The notes beneath the pieces are model-generated. The model was not told the origin of the DNA, ran no database searches, and saw only the letters and a list, made by a program, of their open reading frames with translations. 64,000 nt of DNA from positions 620,001 through 684,000 of the forward strand of contig CAVTOR010000031.1 of assembly GCA_963736235.1 (NCBI GenBank), written 5' to 3'. The DNA comes from CAVORB01 sp963736235. Lineage in GTDB: Bacteria > Pseudomonadota > Gammaproteobacteria > Chromatiales > Chromatiaceae. A program made the translations under genes and the position numbers. This document shows positions 36,769 through 47,168 of this stretch, in pieces (within the stretch, counting starts at the first letter, position 1; every line of letters begins with the position of its first letter).

Positions 36769-39630
36769 ATGAATAGACCGGAAAGCAAAATATCCCCATC
36801 ACAATTTATGCGGCAACTTCGGCCTGAATATTATTCGGATACCGAAGATCGGATGGCCTACCTTCTGGATGCTGCGACGTTGGAATATCATTTAGATTCC
36901 ATTACCTCCCGCAATCAAACACAAGACTTTGAAATCTTTTGTCGGAAACTTTGCGAACGGACGATTTGCCCGAATTTGCGCGCGCATACAGGGCCGGATG
37001 GCGGCGGCGACAGCAAAGTAGATACCGAGACTTATCCTGTTGCTGAGGAAATTGCGGCGTTATTTTACATCGGTGAACCGAAAGCCGCACAGGAAAGATG
37101 GGCTTTCGCATTCAGCGCAAAAGAAGATTGGAAAACCAAGGCAAAAGACGACGTAAAGAAAATTGCTGAAACTAACAGGGATTACAAAAAGATATTCTTT
37201 GTTACGAGCCGGTTTGCCAAGGACAAAGACCGCGCAGATATAGAAGATACTCTTTCAAAAGAATACGGCATTCCAATTACGATTCACGACCGATCATGGA
37301 TCGTAAAAGAGATCATAGAAAATGACCGTAAAGACATTGCCTGCAATTACCTGAATGTCGGCGAAGCCAAGGACGATCCGCTTAGGCTGGGGCCAACGGA
37401 TTATTCCCGCGTGCAGCAACTCACAGAGATTGAAAAATCCATTGATGACCCTGGTGCCTTCACAGGCATGGAGCAACAGCGGGTTACAGAAGCCCTCTTG
37501 GCGGCGAAGTTATCGAGAAACATGGAACGCCCCCGCACAGAAACCGATGGTAGGTTTCTCCGGGCTATCCGGCTGGCAGAGGCGGATGGTACTTACCGGC
37601 AAAAGCTGGAAGCTAAATACGAACATATCTGGATGGCATTTTGGTGGTTTGATGATTTTCAGTTTTTGAAGGATTCATACGAAGCGTTTGAAACGCTGGC
37701 GCTTAAATCCGATCACGCCTTAAATCTGGAATTTTTGAGCAATCTGCTGCAACTGTTCGTAAACTCGGTCATTCATAACCATATGTCCCGCGACGAGTGC
37801 AAGCTTGATGAGCGTACGGCCAGGCTTAAAGAGGCGCTGGAAAAGATAGCCGCCGATAAAGATCGCCCCAATAATGCACTTGAAGCGCAAACCTCTCTCC
37901 TTATTGTCCGGATGAATCAAGCTATGCTTGATAACAAGCGCGAGGAACTGGCCAGCATTTGGAGCGATTTTTCCGCCGCCTTGGAAAAAGCACGCGGACT
38001 TGGCGAGTATAAAGCTGACCGGCTGGTGCAAATCGTTGAGATTGCGGGGAATATAGCTGGAAATGATCCCGCTTATAACGATCTGGTGGAGAAAACGGCA
38101 GAATTTGTTTCCAACCGGAAAAGCGAAGCCGAAGGCGCTTTGATACTTCTTAAACGAGCACAAAAACTCGATTTTGATAACAACTTTGAAATGATACGGT
38201 TGCTTGGCAAAGCCGCCATAGGGCTGACAAAAAAGGAATATGCGGATCACCTCATCGAAGCCCTCCAGCTTTTGATGCTTGCCTACCGAAGCGCTGGACT
38301 GTTGTGGGCAGCGCGAGCAAGTTGCGCCTTCCTTGCCGCATCCCTTGTTATGGAAGGGGAAGAAGACAGTGAAGTGCCGATCAGTTTTGTTCCCACTATG
38401 AAAATTTGGGCGTGGATCGCTCTGGAGTGCGGCACATTCCTGATTTTCTGTTTGCGATCCAATTACTGAACGGTGCTTTGGCCACCTTACCATTGACGGA
38501 TGATTCAAAAGAAAAGGTCGGCGAAGATATTCGGGAACTGCATATGGCGATGGCGCCTTGATTCCGAATTTGGATGAAACCAATCTTCGCAAGCTGGAAA
38601 GCCTGCCGGATATACTTGAGGCGCTGGGATTATTCATGGCGCGGTCTGCGCTTCTTTATACGCTTGGTGACGCGAATGTTTTGCGGGCTGACGGCAGTTT
38701 GCCCGAGGAAGAATCCGATGACGACGTGAACCAGATGCTTTCAATACTCGCAAGCCAGCCGGTTGCACAAAATGTATACGGCCCCTTGTTCTAAACGTCG
38801 ATGGGTCGAAGATTTTAAACACAACTATTCTTGGTATGACAGTCGAAATCAATATTGAGGGCGGGACTCAATCTGTACTCGTTGCAGAAGCTGTTCTAGG
38901 TTCTTTGGAAGCGTTTTTTGCCACGGCGGTTGAGCAGCGCATTGTTCCTCACACGAAAAAATTGCAGCTTAATGTGATAGAAAGCGCAGAAACATCCAAA
39001 CCATCCTTTGAGATGAGCCCCATGGATATGACCGGCACCATCATTTGGCCTATGACCATTGGCTTCGAGCAAGTGGCGAAAGCCCAGCAGCGTGGTGGCA
39101 TCGGGCACCGACTCGCGGCTCAAATCAATCCCGACGAAGTTGCGCAGCGCCTGGCTGTCGTAGATCGCATCCTCCAGCGCCTCGTCGGCCAGCGCGTACC
39201 ACTGCTGCAGGCAGTACATGCGCAGCATGCGCTCCAGACCGATCGGGCGGCGACCGCGCCCCGTACCTGCGTCCGGGAAGTAGTAGGGCTTGAGCGCTGC
39301 GATCAGCGCCGCCCAGGGCACGATCTGCTCCATCTCCCCCAGGAAGCGCTCGCGGCGGGTGACCTTCTTCTTGCCGGCAAACTCGGCTTGGGCAAAAGAC
39401 AGTTGCTTCATCGGGTGACTCGCTGGCGGCGGTGGATTGCCAAGTATTTTACCACTCACGCCCCATTGATGTGGGATGATTTAATCAGTGTCTCCTTAGG
39501 TGATTCAGGAACACCAGAGTTGGTTTTTGATCTCGCCATATTGAAGCGTGATCTCAGCGTAAAGTTAGCCGAAAACGTTTCTGAGCACGATGTCGAATTT
39601 ATGGTAATTCGTAAGGTCTCTGATGGTTAA
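36769..39630 (+). pseudogene. Mrr-like nuclease with helical repeats, broken by an IS remnant
   Basis: The N-terminal part has a restriction-endonuclease-like core: HTGPDGGGDSKVDTETYPVA (acidic residues) followed by WAFAFSAKEDWKTK (Lys of the PD-(D/E)xK fold, with Ser at the usual Glu/Gln place), then FFVTSRFAKDKDRADIEDTL. The rest is alpha-helical, like TPR-type repeats, with no P-loop. Frames shift near 38420, 38560 and 38790, and conserved-looking text continues (PNLDETNLRKLESLPDILEA, then GMTVEINIEGGTQSVLVAEA). Near 39045-39440 an antisense IS5-type transposase fragment replaces part of the gene, after which the last 60 residues (LMWDDLISVSLGDSGTPELV to the stop) return. The ATG at 36769 follows AT-rich DNA. 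Lower GC than the flanks. I infer an antiviral or restriction role; it is now probably dead. Confidence 0.72.
39055..39411 (-). mobile_element. IS5-family transposase remnant
   Basis: The minus-strand frame from ATG 39411 encodes MKQLSFAQAEFAGKKKVTRR, WAALIAALKPYYFPDAGTGR, GRRPIGLERMLRMYCLQQWY and VPDATTLLGFRHLLEANG, the N-terminal third of an IS5-type (IS1194-like) DDE transposase. It stops at the nuclease text after ANG, so the catalytic DDE part is missing. It is about 119 of an expected 330-350 residues. Flanking sequence to about 39440 may be its terminal end. It sits inside the gene at 36769-39630. Confidence 0.85.
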
Positions 39631-39706
39631 GCCCTTTTGGGGTTGCTGCATACGGTTTTGGCAGCGCCTCAGCCTTTCCCACACCGAGAGCAGGGGGCTG
39701 AGCATG

Positions 39707-40777
39707 CTATCCCCGTCCGTACCAGGTTCCCTTGCCTTTGCCGTACTGGGTCAGGTGTCTGGCTTCCACAAGGGATTGCAGGTGCTTTTTGACCGTGTTG
39801 CGGTTGGCTCCTGTGATTTGCACGATCTGGCCGATCGTCAATCGTCCGTGTTGCTTGGCGAGTTCGAGGATTTGGACTGAGAGTTCCGGCAGGGCTTCCA
39901 CAAGGATTTTTTCGCGCGCAATCTTGGCCTCCAGTCGCGTCTTTTGCGTTTGCAGGGCGCGCAGCAAATACTGAACCCAAGGCTGCCAGTCGGGAGCGGC
40001 GCTGCGGATCGTGCCCTGTGTGTTGCGCAGGGCGAGATAATAGCTCTCCTTGCTTTGTTCGATCACGCTTTCCAGCGAGCTGTAAGGGGCATAACCATAA
40101 CCGCTGTGCATGAGCAGTAGCGTTGTCAGGATGCGGGATAGCCTGCCGTTGCCATCCTGAAACGGGTGAACCTCCAGGAACACGACCGTGAAGATTGCGA
40201 TGACCAAGAGCGGGTGGAGCTGGTTCTCGTTCAGGGTTTGACGTATCCAGTCGACCAACTCCGTCATCAGGCGTGGCGTGTCGAATGGCGTGGCGGTTTC
40301 AAAGACGACGCCGATTTCTTTGCCCTCGGCATCGAAGGCGCTCACGCTATTGGGGTGGGTTTTGTAATGGCCCCGGTGGCGTTCATCCTTGGTGCTGTGG
40401 ACAAGCAGGTCGCGGTGTAACTGCTTGATGTAGTTTTCGGTCAGGTCGATGGCGTCGGCATGGGCGAAAACCGTTTCCATGACAGCGGCATAGCCCGCCA
40501 CTTCCTGCGCGTCGCGGGTATCGAATTTCTTGATTTCGATGTTGCTCAGGAGTTGGCTAACTTCCTGATCGGAAAGCTTGCTGCCTTCGATACGGGTGGA
40601 CGAGCCAATGCTCTCGATCGTCGCTACCCGGCGCAAAGCCGACAGGCGTTCCGGTGCCAGGGTTCCCAATGCCCGCCATGCACCCTTAAACTCGTCCAAC
40701 TCGGCAATAAGTGAGAGAATCTCGGGCGTAATCTTCAGCGTGTCGGTGTTCAGACTCATACCCATATTGATACCCAT
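39707..40777 (-). CDS. Fic-domain protein with N-terminal inhibitory helix
   Basis: Fic enzymes usually transfer AMP from ATP to target proteins. This one has HPFQDGNGRLSRIL, the complete catalytic motif, with the flap upstream. The N-terminal SSTRIEGSKLSDQEV contains (S/T)xxxE(G/N), the inhibitory helix of class II Fic proteins, so it self-restrains. A C-terminal winged-helix-like part (LTIGQIVQITGANRNTVKKH) suggests DNA binding, perhaps autoregulation. From MGINMGMSL at 40777 the length is 356 residues; upstream in-frame Met at 40828 would add 17. It is the intact gene of the island and lies on the opposite strand to the nuclease. Confidence 0.93.
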   Translation of the reverse strand: MGINMGMSLNTDTLKITPEILSLIAELDEFKGAWRALGTLAPERLSALRRVATIESIGSSTRIEGSKLSDQEVSQLLSNIEIKKFDTRDAQEVAGYAAVMETVFAHADAIDLTENYIKQLHRDLLVHSTKDERHRGHYKTHPNSVSAFDAEGKEIGVVFETATPFDTPRLMTELVDWIRQTLNENQLHPLLVIAIFTVVFLEVHPFQDGNGRLSRILTTLLLMHSGYGYAPYSSLESVIEQSKESYYLALRNTQGTIRSAAPDWQPWVQYLLRALQTQKTRLEAKIAREKILVEALPELSVQILELAKQHGRLTIGQIVQITGANRNTVKKHLQSLVEARHLTQYGKGKGTWYGRG

Positions 40778-40921
40778 AAATACCCGAAATGGCAAGGGTA
40801 TTCTGGGAGCACCCAAAAAGACACCCAAAAATAGCCATATCTCCTTGTGTGTAAGGGCGTAGATAGCTCAATCTTGGGAGGGGAATGGTCAGCACGGGAA
40901 ACGGGGCCAATCCTTTCCGCT

Positions 40922-41110
40922 CATGGCCGGTGCTTCTGAAAATAGGGGGTGTGCTGCTTAAGACACTCGTTCCAGTCTTCGAGGGTTTCAAACAGGCGGT
41001 TCGAAGTTTCTCCTTCCAAGTGCACCAAGTTTCCGATCTTGCTCAGGAAGTTAGCCGCAGTGCCCTAGCAGATCGCGGATCTGGGCCAACGGCACTCCCG
41101 CGCGCGCTAA
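40922..41110 (-). pseudogene. Decayed integrase-like and unknown fragments
   Basis: The minus strand reads GVPLAQIRDLLGH at about 41050-41100, resembling the C-terminal box of tyrosine recombinases, and then shifts frame. From about 41057 to the stop at 40922-40924 another frame reads FLSKIGNLVHLEGETSNRLF and ETLEDWNECLKQHTPYFQKH, which looks protein-like but I cannot assign it. These scraps mark the right edge of the island. No functional gene is seen to 41340. Confidence 0.45.
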
Positions 41111-41347
41111 ACGGTGGCGGCCGTCTCCAATGCCTGCTGCTTCTCGCTGCGATACCGAATCAATGGGAACGGTTTTCAACGACACCCTCTCTCCGATGCA
41201 AGAAATCATTATTTCAATGAGTTAACTGTTCCGGGAAAACTCGCCCCAAGGGTGCGCCGCAAGCTGGTGCTGCCGAGCAGCCCGCAAGCCGGCTCAGACC
41301 TGGCTGGGACGGACGCTACGGGGGAACGGGGAAAGTGCTGGAAGTGG

Positions 41348-41378
41348 CCGGCCGCAGAACGCATTGCTCTGCGGCCGG
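41348..41378. terminator. Perfect 11-bp hairpin
   Basis: CCGGCCGCAGA pairs with TCTGCGGCCGG around a 9-base loop. It lies 63 bp beyond the octaheme cytochrome stop on the minus strand. Two smaller hairpins follow at about 41404-41440 (GAGCTC/GAGCTC and CCGCGAC/CTGCGG). No T run is present, so it may be a terminator or a barrier at the island border. Confidence 0.5.
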
Positions 41379-41440
41379 GTTAGGTGAGCAGATGGGAATG
41401 AGGGAGCTCGTCCCTGAGCTCTGCCGCGACTTCGCTGCGG

Positions 41441-44400
41441 CTACGGAGCGCCTTTGCAGTTGGCGGGAGCGTCCGCCACCGGCACCGCCGGTCCGATCAG
41501 ATCCCCGACCTTGGCGGCGACGGTACAAGGGACGCGGTATGCGGGTATTCGGCGTTCGGCCTCGAACTCGCCGTCCCGATCCGCGCGCACCCGGAAGACC
41601 CGGGCGCCGGTGACGCCGTTGAGGATCACGACGCGGTCGCGCGGGCCTGTCTTGCCCTCGACCTCAAGCTAACCGCGACGCTTGTTGATCGGCTCCCACT
41701 CGGCCTCCTCGATGACCGGCGCATCGTCGTCCGGCGGAGGCGAAATGCGCGGATCGTCCTGCATCCCAGATCACCTCGTCCTTGGCGTAGCCGAGCACCT
41801 CATAGTTCGGCGCCGGGCTGGTGACGGGCTCGAGCACGGGCATCCACTCGGGCGACTGCGCATTCGCTCTCGCCTCTTCGCATGCCTCGGCCTCCCAGGT
41901 CAGGTCGTCGTCGTCCAGACCGGTGCCGGCCAGCGCCGCCTCGGAGTCGGCGGCGCAGGAAGCAGACCACCGGGTCCATCTGTGGCCTCCTCGTCGTCCT
42001 CGCAGGTCGCCGGCTGGAACCAGTTCAGCACCATCTCCTGCGCGCTCTCCCGCACGTAGCGTGGCATCGCCGGCGATGTCGATATCTCGCCGTGCCGGCG
42101 ACCACGTCCTCGTTGCTCGGTGGTCAGACCGAGGTCGATGAGCTCACGGATATTGTAGTACTTCCACTTGTAGACCGGCAGGGCCGCCATGCCCCATAGG
42201 CGTCGGCACATACTGCTCCTTGCTCACGGGAACCTGGTGTCTCGAGCACGCCGCCCTCGACATGGCACTGCTGGCAACCGCCTTTCACGCGCCGCCGCTG
42301 CCCAGGGCATTCTGCTGCGGGTTCGGCACGATGCCGTGACCGCCCAGGGTGACGCCGTTGGAGAAGGCCGGGTAGCTGCCGATCAGCTGATCTGCATCTG
42401 GTCTTCATCGGGTACAACGCCTCGCCATACTGCAGCTGCATGCCCAGGAAGAGCTTCATGAACTTGCCGTCGGGCAGCTTCATGGTCGCCACGTCGGAGA
42501 CGTCTCGAAGGGCGGGTACCAGTCGTAGGTCCGACGGCAGGAACATGGGCTGGTTGAAGCCCTTGAACTCCATCAGGCCGGCGTTGACCGCGCCCTGGGT
42601 TCATCGGGTCGTCGTCGAACATCTTGAACAGGTAGGGCGCGAACTCGTCGATCACGCCGTTGCCGTCCGGCATCCGCCGCCGATCCGGCCAGGGCCGAGC
42701 TGACCAGGTAGTGCTCGTAGCCGTAGGCGGTCTTGCTGAAGTTCATCAGGTTCGGGAAGGCCTGCATCATGGCCATGGTCTGCACGTCCGGGCGGTCCAT
42801 GGCCATCAGATCCATCAGGGTCGTGGTGCGGACCTCCTCCGGGCGTCTGGCCCTGGACGATGACGTTGCCGAAGTTGTCCTCGACGGTGCCGAGCAGCCC
42901 GAGGGCCGAGAAGACCTCCGCGTTGCCGTACTTGCCGTCGTCACTGCAGACGAAGGGCTCCATGCCGGGGAGCTGCAGGTTGATCGCAGTCCTCCGCCGT
43001 TGGCGTAGAAGCGGTACATGGAGTAGGCGTTGTAGGGGCAGTCCGCCTCGTTCGTCGAGGTACTCGCCTTTGAAGAAGCGCCCGTCCATCACCATGCCGT
43101 TGGCCATGGGCTTGAAGGGGGTGATCTTGGCGTTCGGGGCACCGCGGATCGCCAGGGACTGGGCCAGGAAGGAGGTCGAGCCGTTGAACCACATCAGCAC
43201 CGGGTTCAGCCGGAAGGCCTCGAAGTCGGCGTCGACGTCGCCCGGGTCGTCCTCGTCCGCCACCATGTGGTCCAGGGTGATGAGCTTGGTGTCCTTCCCC
43301 TCCGCATTGCGGCCGAAGGAGACGTGGCCGCCATGACCGTACATCGAGTAGGTGATGCCGCCGCTGCGCGTGATGTGGCAGGTCTCGCAGGCGATCTTCT
43401 CCAGGTGCCGCTCGCTGTGCACACCGTTGTCATCACGCTGGGGCAGCTGGTCCGCGGTTGTGGCACTGCACACAGGTCAGATGGGTCGGGTCGTCCGGGT
43501 CGGCGCGGCTCGCCGGGAGGCGGAGGTGGATAGTCGGCCGCGGCCAGATCGCCGCCGACCAGGTGCCCGCGCACGAACTTGTGCACATCGACCAGGCCGT
43601 CGCCGTCGTAGTCCTCGTTCGAGGGTCACATGGCAGGCGGTGCAGGTGTTGTGCTCCGGGCAGTTTGGGTCGTCCGCCGTCAGGCGTCGGATTGGGGAAG
43701 CAGACGTTCGCGTGGGCGTCGTAGCCGATGCGGAACAGGGTGCCGCGCTTGTAGCCGGTGCGGGCGTGCTCATGGCAGCGCAGGCAGGCGTGCTCGTCGG
43801 TCTTGCCGACGGACAGCACGGCCTCCACGGAACGGTCCTGGGCATGGTCGGCCAGGGCGTCTCCGGGATGCCGTCGCCGTCCAGGTCCTGCATCAGCGGC
43901 ATGTCGCAGACCCCATCACCGTTGGCGTCGATCAAGAGGTCAGGCTGTCCGTCATGATCGAAGTCGGTGTTGTCACGCGGGAGAGCTTGCGCGTAGCCCT
44001 GGGGTGAGGGCGAGTGCTCGCCGGGCTCGGCATAGCCGGCGATCTCCAGGGTGCCGCCGACGCTCCAGTCGATGTCGTCGCGCACCGAGAGATAGTGGTC
44101 CGCGTGGCAGATCAGGCAGTCCAGACCGCCATCGACGAGACTGGTCGCATTGGTGGCTGCCAGTTCCGGAGGCATCCCCATCTGCATGAACACGCTGGTG
44201 AAGGCGTTCTGCATCGGCGGGATGAAACGCCCGACGTGGCACTTTCCGCACTCGCCCAGGTTGATGTTGCTGGTGTAGTTGATCAGCGCCGTGGTGCCCG
44301 GCAGCCCGCAGGCGCGATCGAGGGCGCCGTGGGCGCCGCCGCCCGGGAACAGGATCCGTGGATTCGGGCCCTGCGCGCTGAAGTGGATCGAGTTCTTGAG

Positions 44401-44716
44401 CTGGGCGACCGCATCCTCGTGGCACTCGCCACAGAGAGCGGTGGAGAGGCTGCGCTCGACGTCATACTCGGACACGCGGCGGATGCCCCCTCCCCCGCCC
44501 CGCAGCACATACTCGCGGTTCGCGGCGTCGTATTGGATGTGACGGCTGTGATCGCCGGAACCACCTCCGCCTCCGCCTCCGCCTCCAGCCTCCGCCTCCA
44601 CCTCCGCCACCTCCGGGCCCTTGGCCTCCCTGCTGGGCCAGCGCAAGTGGCGCGATTGCCAAGGCAACGAGGGCGATTTTCAATGGTGTTCGAAAGCGCG
44701 ATGAGTAACCGGTCAC
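41441..44716 (-). CDS. Secreted octaheme c-type cytochrome (many frameshifts)
   Basis: About 1090 residues after joining frames. It starts MTGYSSRFRTPLKIALVALA with a signal peptide, then a Gly-rich tract, then CGECH, CGKCH, CLICH, CLRCH, CTACH, CVQCH, CETCH and CQQCH: eight heme sites spread over the first 800 residues. Acidic DFDHDGQPDLLIDANGDGVC and DLDGDGIPETPW resemble calcium-binding thrombospondin type 3 text. The last 90 residues form an Ig-like domain (VVILNGVTGARVFRVRADRD, YRVPCTVAAKVGDLIGP, CKGAP) shared with the giant protein at 57081. At least ten single-base breaks split it. It is divergent from the exporter at 45046. Multiheme proteins of this type move electrons in or beyond the periplasm; a partner is not known. 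Confidence 0.85.
44561..44637 (-). repeat. GGAGGC/GGCGGA hexamer tract coding a Gly-rich linker
   Basis: Near-perfect 6-bp units (CCTCCG on the plus strand) code Gly in one frame at the N-terminus of the octaheme cytochrome, after the signal peptide. A single-base irregularity inside the tract switches the frame. Confidence 0.75.
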
Positions 44717-45045
44717 GGCAGTTTCCTCCCAGGAATTCCAATGGTCCCGGACAATAGATCCCTCGCGTACAGCATCGCAGGCGACGAAATCCGGGCGACG
44801 AATGCCCGCTGGCGCCAGCGCTTTTCCTTGGTTTTTGTAATGGGAAATCTAGTCCCTACTCTCACTCACAAACTGAGGCAAATCAATAAATCCACATGTT
44901 CTAAAATTGGGATTCAAATGCGTTGCAAGATCGCAATTTTTCGCGGTCGCTAGCGAGCCGAATCCATCCTATCGTCCGACTAACCTTACCGAGCGCCAGT
45001 GTCACGCTCGCCGCGGCCACGCCCAGGAACTACCCGCGACCTACC
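44717..45045. other. Divergent promoter region of the heme locus
   Basis: About 330 bp between the octaheme cytochrome (minus) and the exporter (plus). The middle (44825-44940) is AT-rich. I see no convincing -35/-10 pair or FNR box. Confidence 0.4.
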
Positions 45046-46368
45046 ATGCCCGGATTTCCCAACATGCCAAGCCGGCTCGTTTTGACCCTTGCCGCCGTGA
45101 CCGTCGTGGCCGGTCTCGCGGCCGTCGGCTTGCTCCTCTCACGCCCGGCCTCGCAAGCCGCCGGGTTGCACACGGTCGTCCTAGGCCGCGGCAACGTGCA
45201 ATCGGTCATCATCGCCACCGGCACGCTCCGTCCCGTGGTGACGACGAACGTCAGCACCCAGATCTCGGGCCAGGTAGCCGAGGTGCTGGCGGATTTCAAC
45301 GACCCGGTGTCGCGCAACCAACTGCTCGCCCGCCTCGACCCGCAGACCTTCTCGGCGCGGGTGCGCGAGGCCCAGGCGGAACTCGACGTCGCGCGGGCGG
45401 AGCTCGCGAGCCGCGAATCGGCGATCATCAAGGCAGAGGCGCTGGAGAGCCAGAAGCTGGCCAGACGCGAGGTCGCCGAATCCGAGTCCGCAAGCGCCCG
45501 CGCCCGCCACGAGGAGGCGCGGCTCACCCTGGAGCGAAGGCGTTCGCTGTCGGCCCGCGGCGGGGTCTCCGACAGCGACCTGCAGGCGGCGGAGACCGAG
45601 TTTGCCTCCACCGAGGCGCTGCTCCGGGCCGCGGAGGGTCAGCTGCAGGTCGCGGACGCGGAGATTGCCGCCGCGGCGGCCGAAACCGCGATGGCGCGTG
45701 CCCTCGCCGATCACGGCCGCGCGACCGTCCGCCAGCGGGCAGCGGCGTTGGAGGAGGCGCGTGTGAACCTGGACCGCACCGAGATCCGCGCCCCCCTCGA
45801 CGGCGTCGTCATCCGCCGCGATGTCGAGGAGGGCCAGACAGTCGCGGCGAGCCTGCAGGCGCCGACCCTGTTCACCCTCGCCCAGGATCTCACCCGCATG
45901 CGTATCGAGACCTATGTCGACGAGGCCGACATCGGCCGTCTGCGGGTTGGGCAGACCGCGGTCTTCGCCGTCGACGCCTACCCGGGACGCAGCTTCCAGG
46001 GGCAGGTAACCGCGATCCACAAGGCGCCGAATCTGGTGCAGAACGTGGTGACCTATACCGTCATGGTCGAGGCGGACAACCCGGACCTCGCCCTTTTCCC
46101 CGGCATGACGGCGGTGGTACGCATCGTGGTCGAGGAGACCAAGGACGCGCTGCGCATTCCGAATCCGGCGCTGCGTTTCGTCCCACGCGAACCTTCTGCT
46201 GCCGTGCCCTTGGGCGGCCGGGTGCTGGTATGGCGGTTGACGCCAGCCGGTTCGCCGGAGCCCGTACCCGTGCTGACGGGCGCCAGCAACGACAGCTTCA
46301 CCGCCATGCTCGAGGGCGAACTGACGGTCGGCGACCGCCTGATCACCGGATACGCAGAGCCCGAATGA
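45046..46368 (+). CDS. MacA-like periplasmic adaptor (HlyD family)
   Basis: The 440-residue protein has an N-terminal membrane anchor (residues 8-30), the lipoyl-type halves (NVQSVIIATGTLRPVVTTNV, STQISGQVAEVLADFNDPVS and DRTEIRAPLDGVVIRRDVEE) on either side of a long coiled-coil hairpin rich in Ala, Glu and Arg, and a C-terminal beta-barrel (VFAVDAYPGRSFQGQVTAIH). This is the membrane-fusion protein of a MacAB-type exporter. The ATG at 45046 is used; a second Met six codons on is possible. It overlaps the ATPase gene (ATGA). Confidence 0.93.
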   Translation: MPGFPNMPSRLVLTLAAVTVVAGLAAVGLLLSRPASQAAGLHTVVLGRGNVQSVIIATGTLRPVVTTNVSTQISGQVAEVLADFNDPVSRNQLLARLDPQTFSARVREAQAELDVARAELASRESAIIKAEALESQKLARREVAESESASARARHEEARLTLERRRSLSARGGVSDSDLQAAETEFASTEALLRAAEGQLQVADAEIAAAAAETAMARALADHGRATVRQRAAALEEARVNLDRTEIRAPLDGVVIRRDVEEGQTVAASLQAPTLFTLAQDLTRMRIETYVDEADIGRLRVGQTAVFAVDAYPGRSFQGQVTAIHKAPNLVQNVVTYTVMVEADNPDLALFPGMTAVVRIVVEETKDALRIPNPALRFVPREPSAAVPLGGRVLVWRLTPAGSPEPVPVLTGASNDSFTAMLEGELTVGDRLITGYAEPE

Positions 46369-47168
46369 CCCGTCCCGAACCCGTGCCGGCGGCGATGAGA
46401 GGGCCTCTGATCCAGACCGAGGGTCTCGGCAAGACCTTCTCCCGCGGCACGCAACGCCTCCGGGTGCTCTCTGACGTCACCTTGTGCATCGAGCGCGGCG
46501 AGCTGGTGGCGATCATGGGACCTTCCGGGTCCGGCAAAAGCACCCTGCTGAACATTCTCGGCTGTCTCGACCACCCGAGCACCGGCTCCTACCGGCTCGC
46601 CGGACAGCCCGCGGAGAGCCTCGACGCGCGGGAGCTCGCGGCCCTGCGCAACCGGCACATCGGCTTCGTCTTCCAGAGCTTCAACCTGTTGCCGCGCCTG
46701 ACCGCGGTCCAGAACGTGGAGTTGCCCCTCGCCTACGCCGGCGTGGCGGCCCGCGAACGCAGGCAACGGGCAACGGAGCTGCTCGATCGGATGGGCCTCG
46801 CGGAGCGCGCGCTCCACCTGCCCCAGCAACTATCGGGCGGCCAGCAACAGCGGGTCGCCATAGCCCGCGCCATCGCCAACCGGCCGGCGCTGATCCTCGC
46901 CGACGAGCCGACGGGCTCCCTCGACAGCCGCGGCGGCTGGGCGATTCTCGCCCTGTTCGAGAGCCTGAACCGCTCCGGGGTCACGCTGGTGATGGTGACC
47001 CACGACGCCGCCGTGGCGCGCCACGCCCGGCGGATCATCGCGGTGCACGACGGCCGTATCGTCTCCGACCGGCCCAACGCCGGTCCGCGAGAGAACGAGC
47101 CCGCCGACGCCCCTCCCACACCGCCGGAACTGGAGCCGCAGCTTGCGCACCCTATCCAACCTGGTTAG
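46365..47168 (+). CDS. MacB-type ABC transporter ATPase
   Basis: The 267-residue ATPase has Walker A MGPSGSGKSTLLNILG, Q-loop FVFQSFNLLPRLTAVQNVEL, signature LSGGQQQRVAIARA, Walker B ALILADEPTGSLDS and H-loop VTHD. LNILGCLDHPSTGSY is typical of the LolD/MacB group. The Pro-rich end is unusual and contains the start of the permease frame. In this locus the ATPase and permease are separate proteins, unlike the fused MacB of E. coli. Confidence 0.94.
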   Translation: MTRPEPVPAAMRGPLIQTEGLGKTFSRGTQRLRVLSDVTLCIERGELVAIMGPSGSGKSTLLNILGCLDHPSTGSYRLAGQPAESLDARELAALRNRHIGFVFQSFNLLPRLTAVQNVELPLAYAGVAARERRQRATELLDRMGLAERALHLPQQLSGGQQQRVAIARAIANRPALILADEPTGSLDSRGGWAILALFESLNRSGVTLVMVTHDAAVARHARRIIAVHDGRIVSDRPNAGPRENEPADAPPTPPELEPQLAHPIQPG

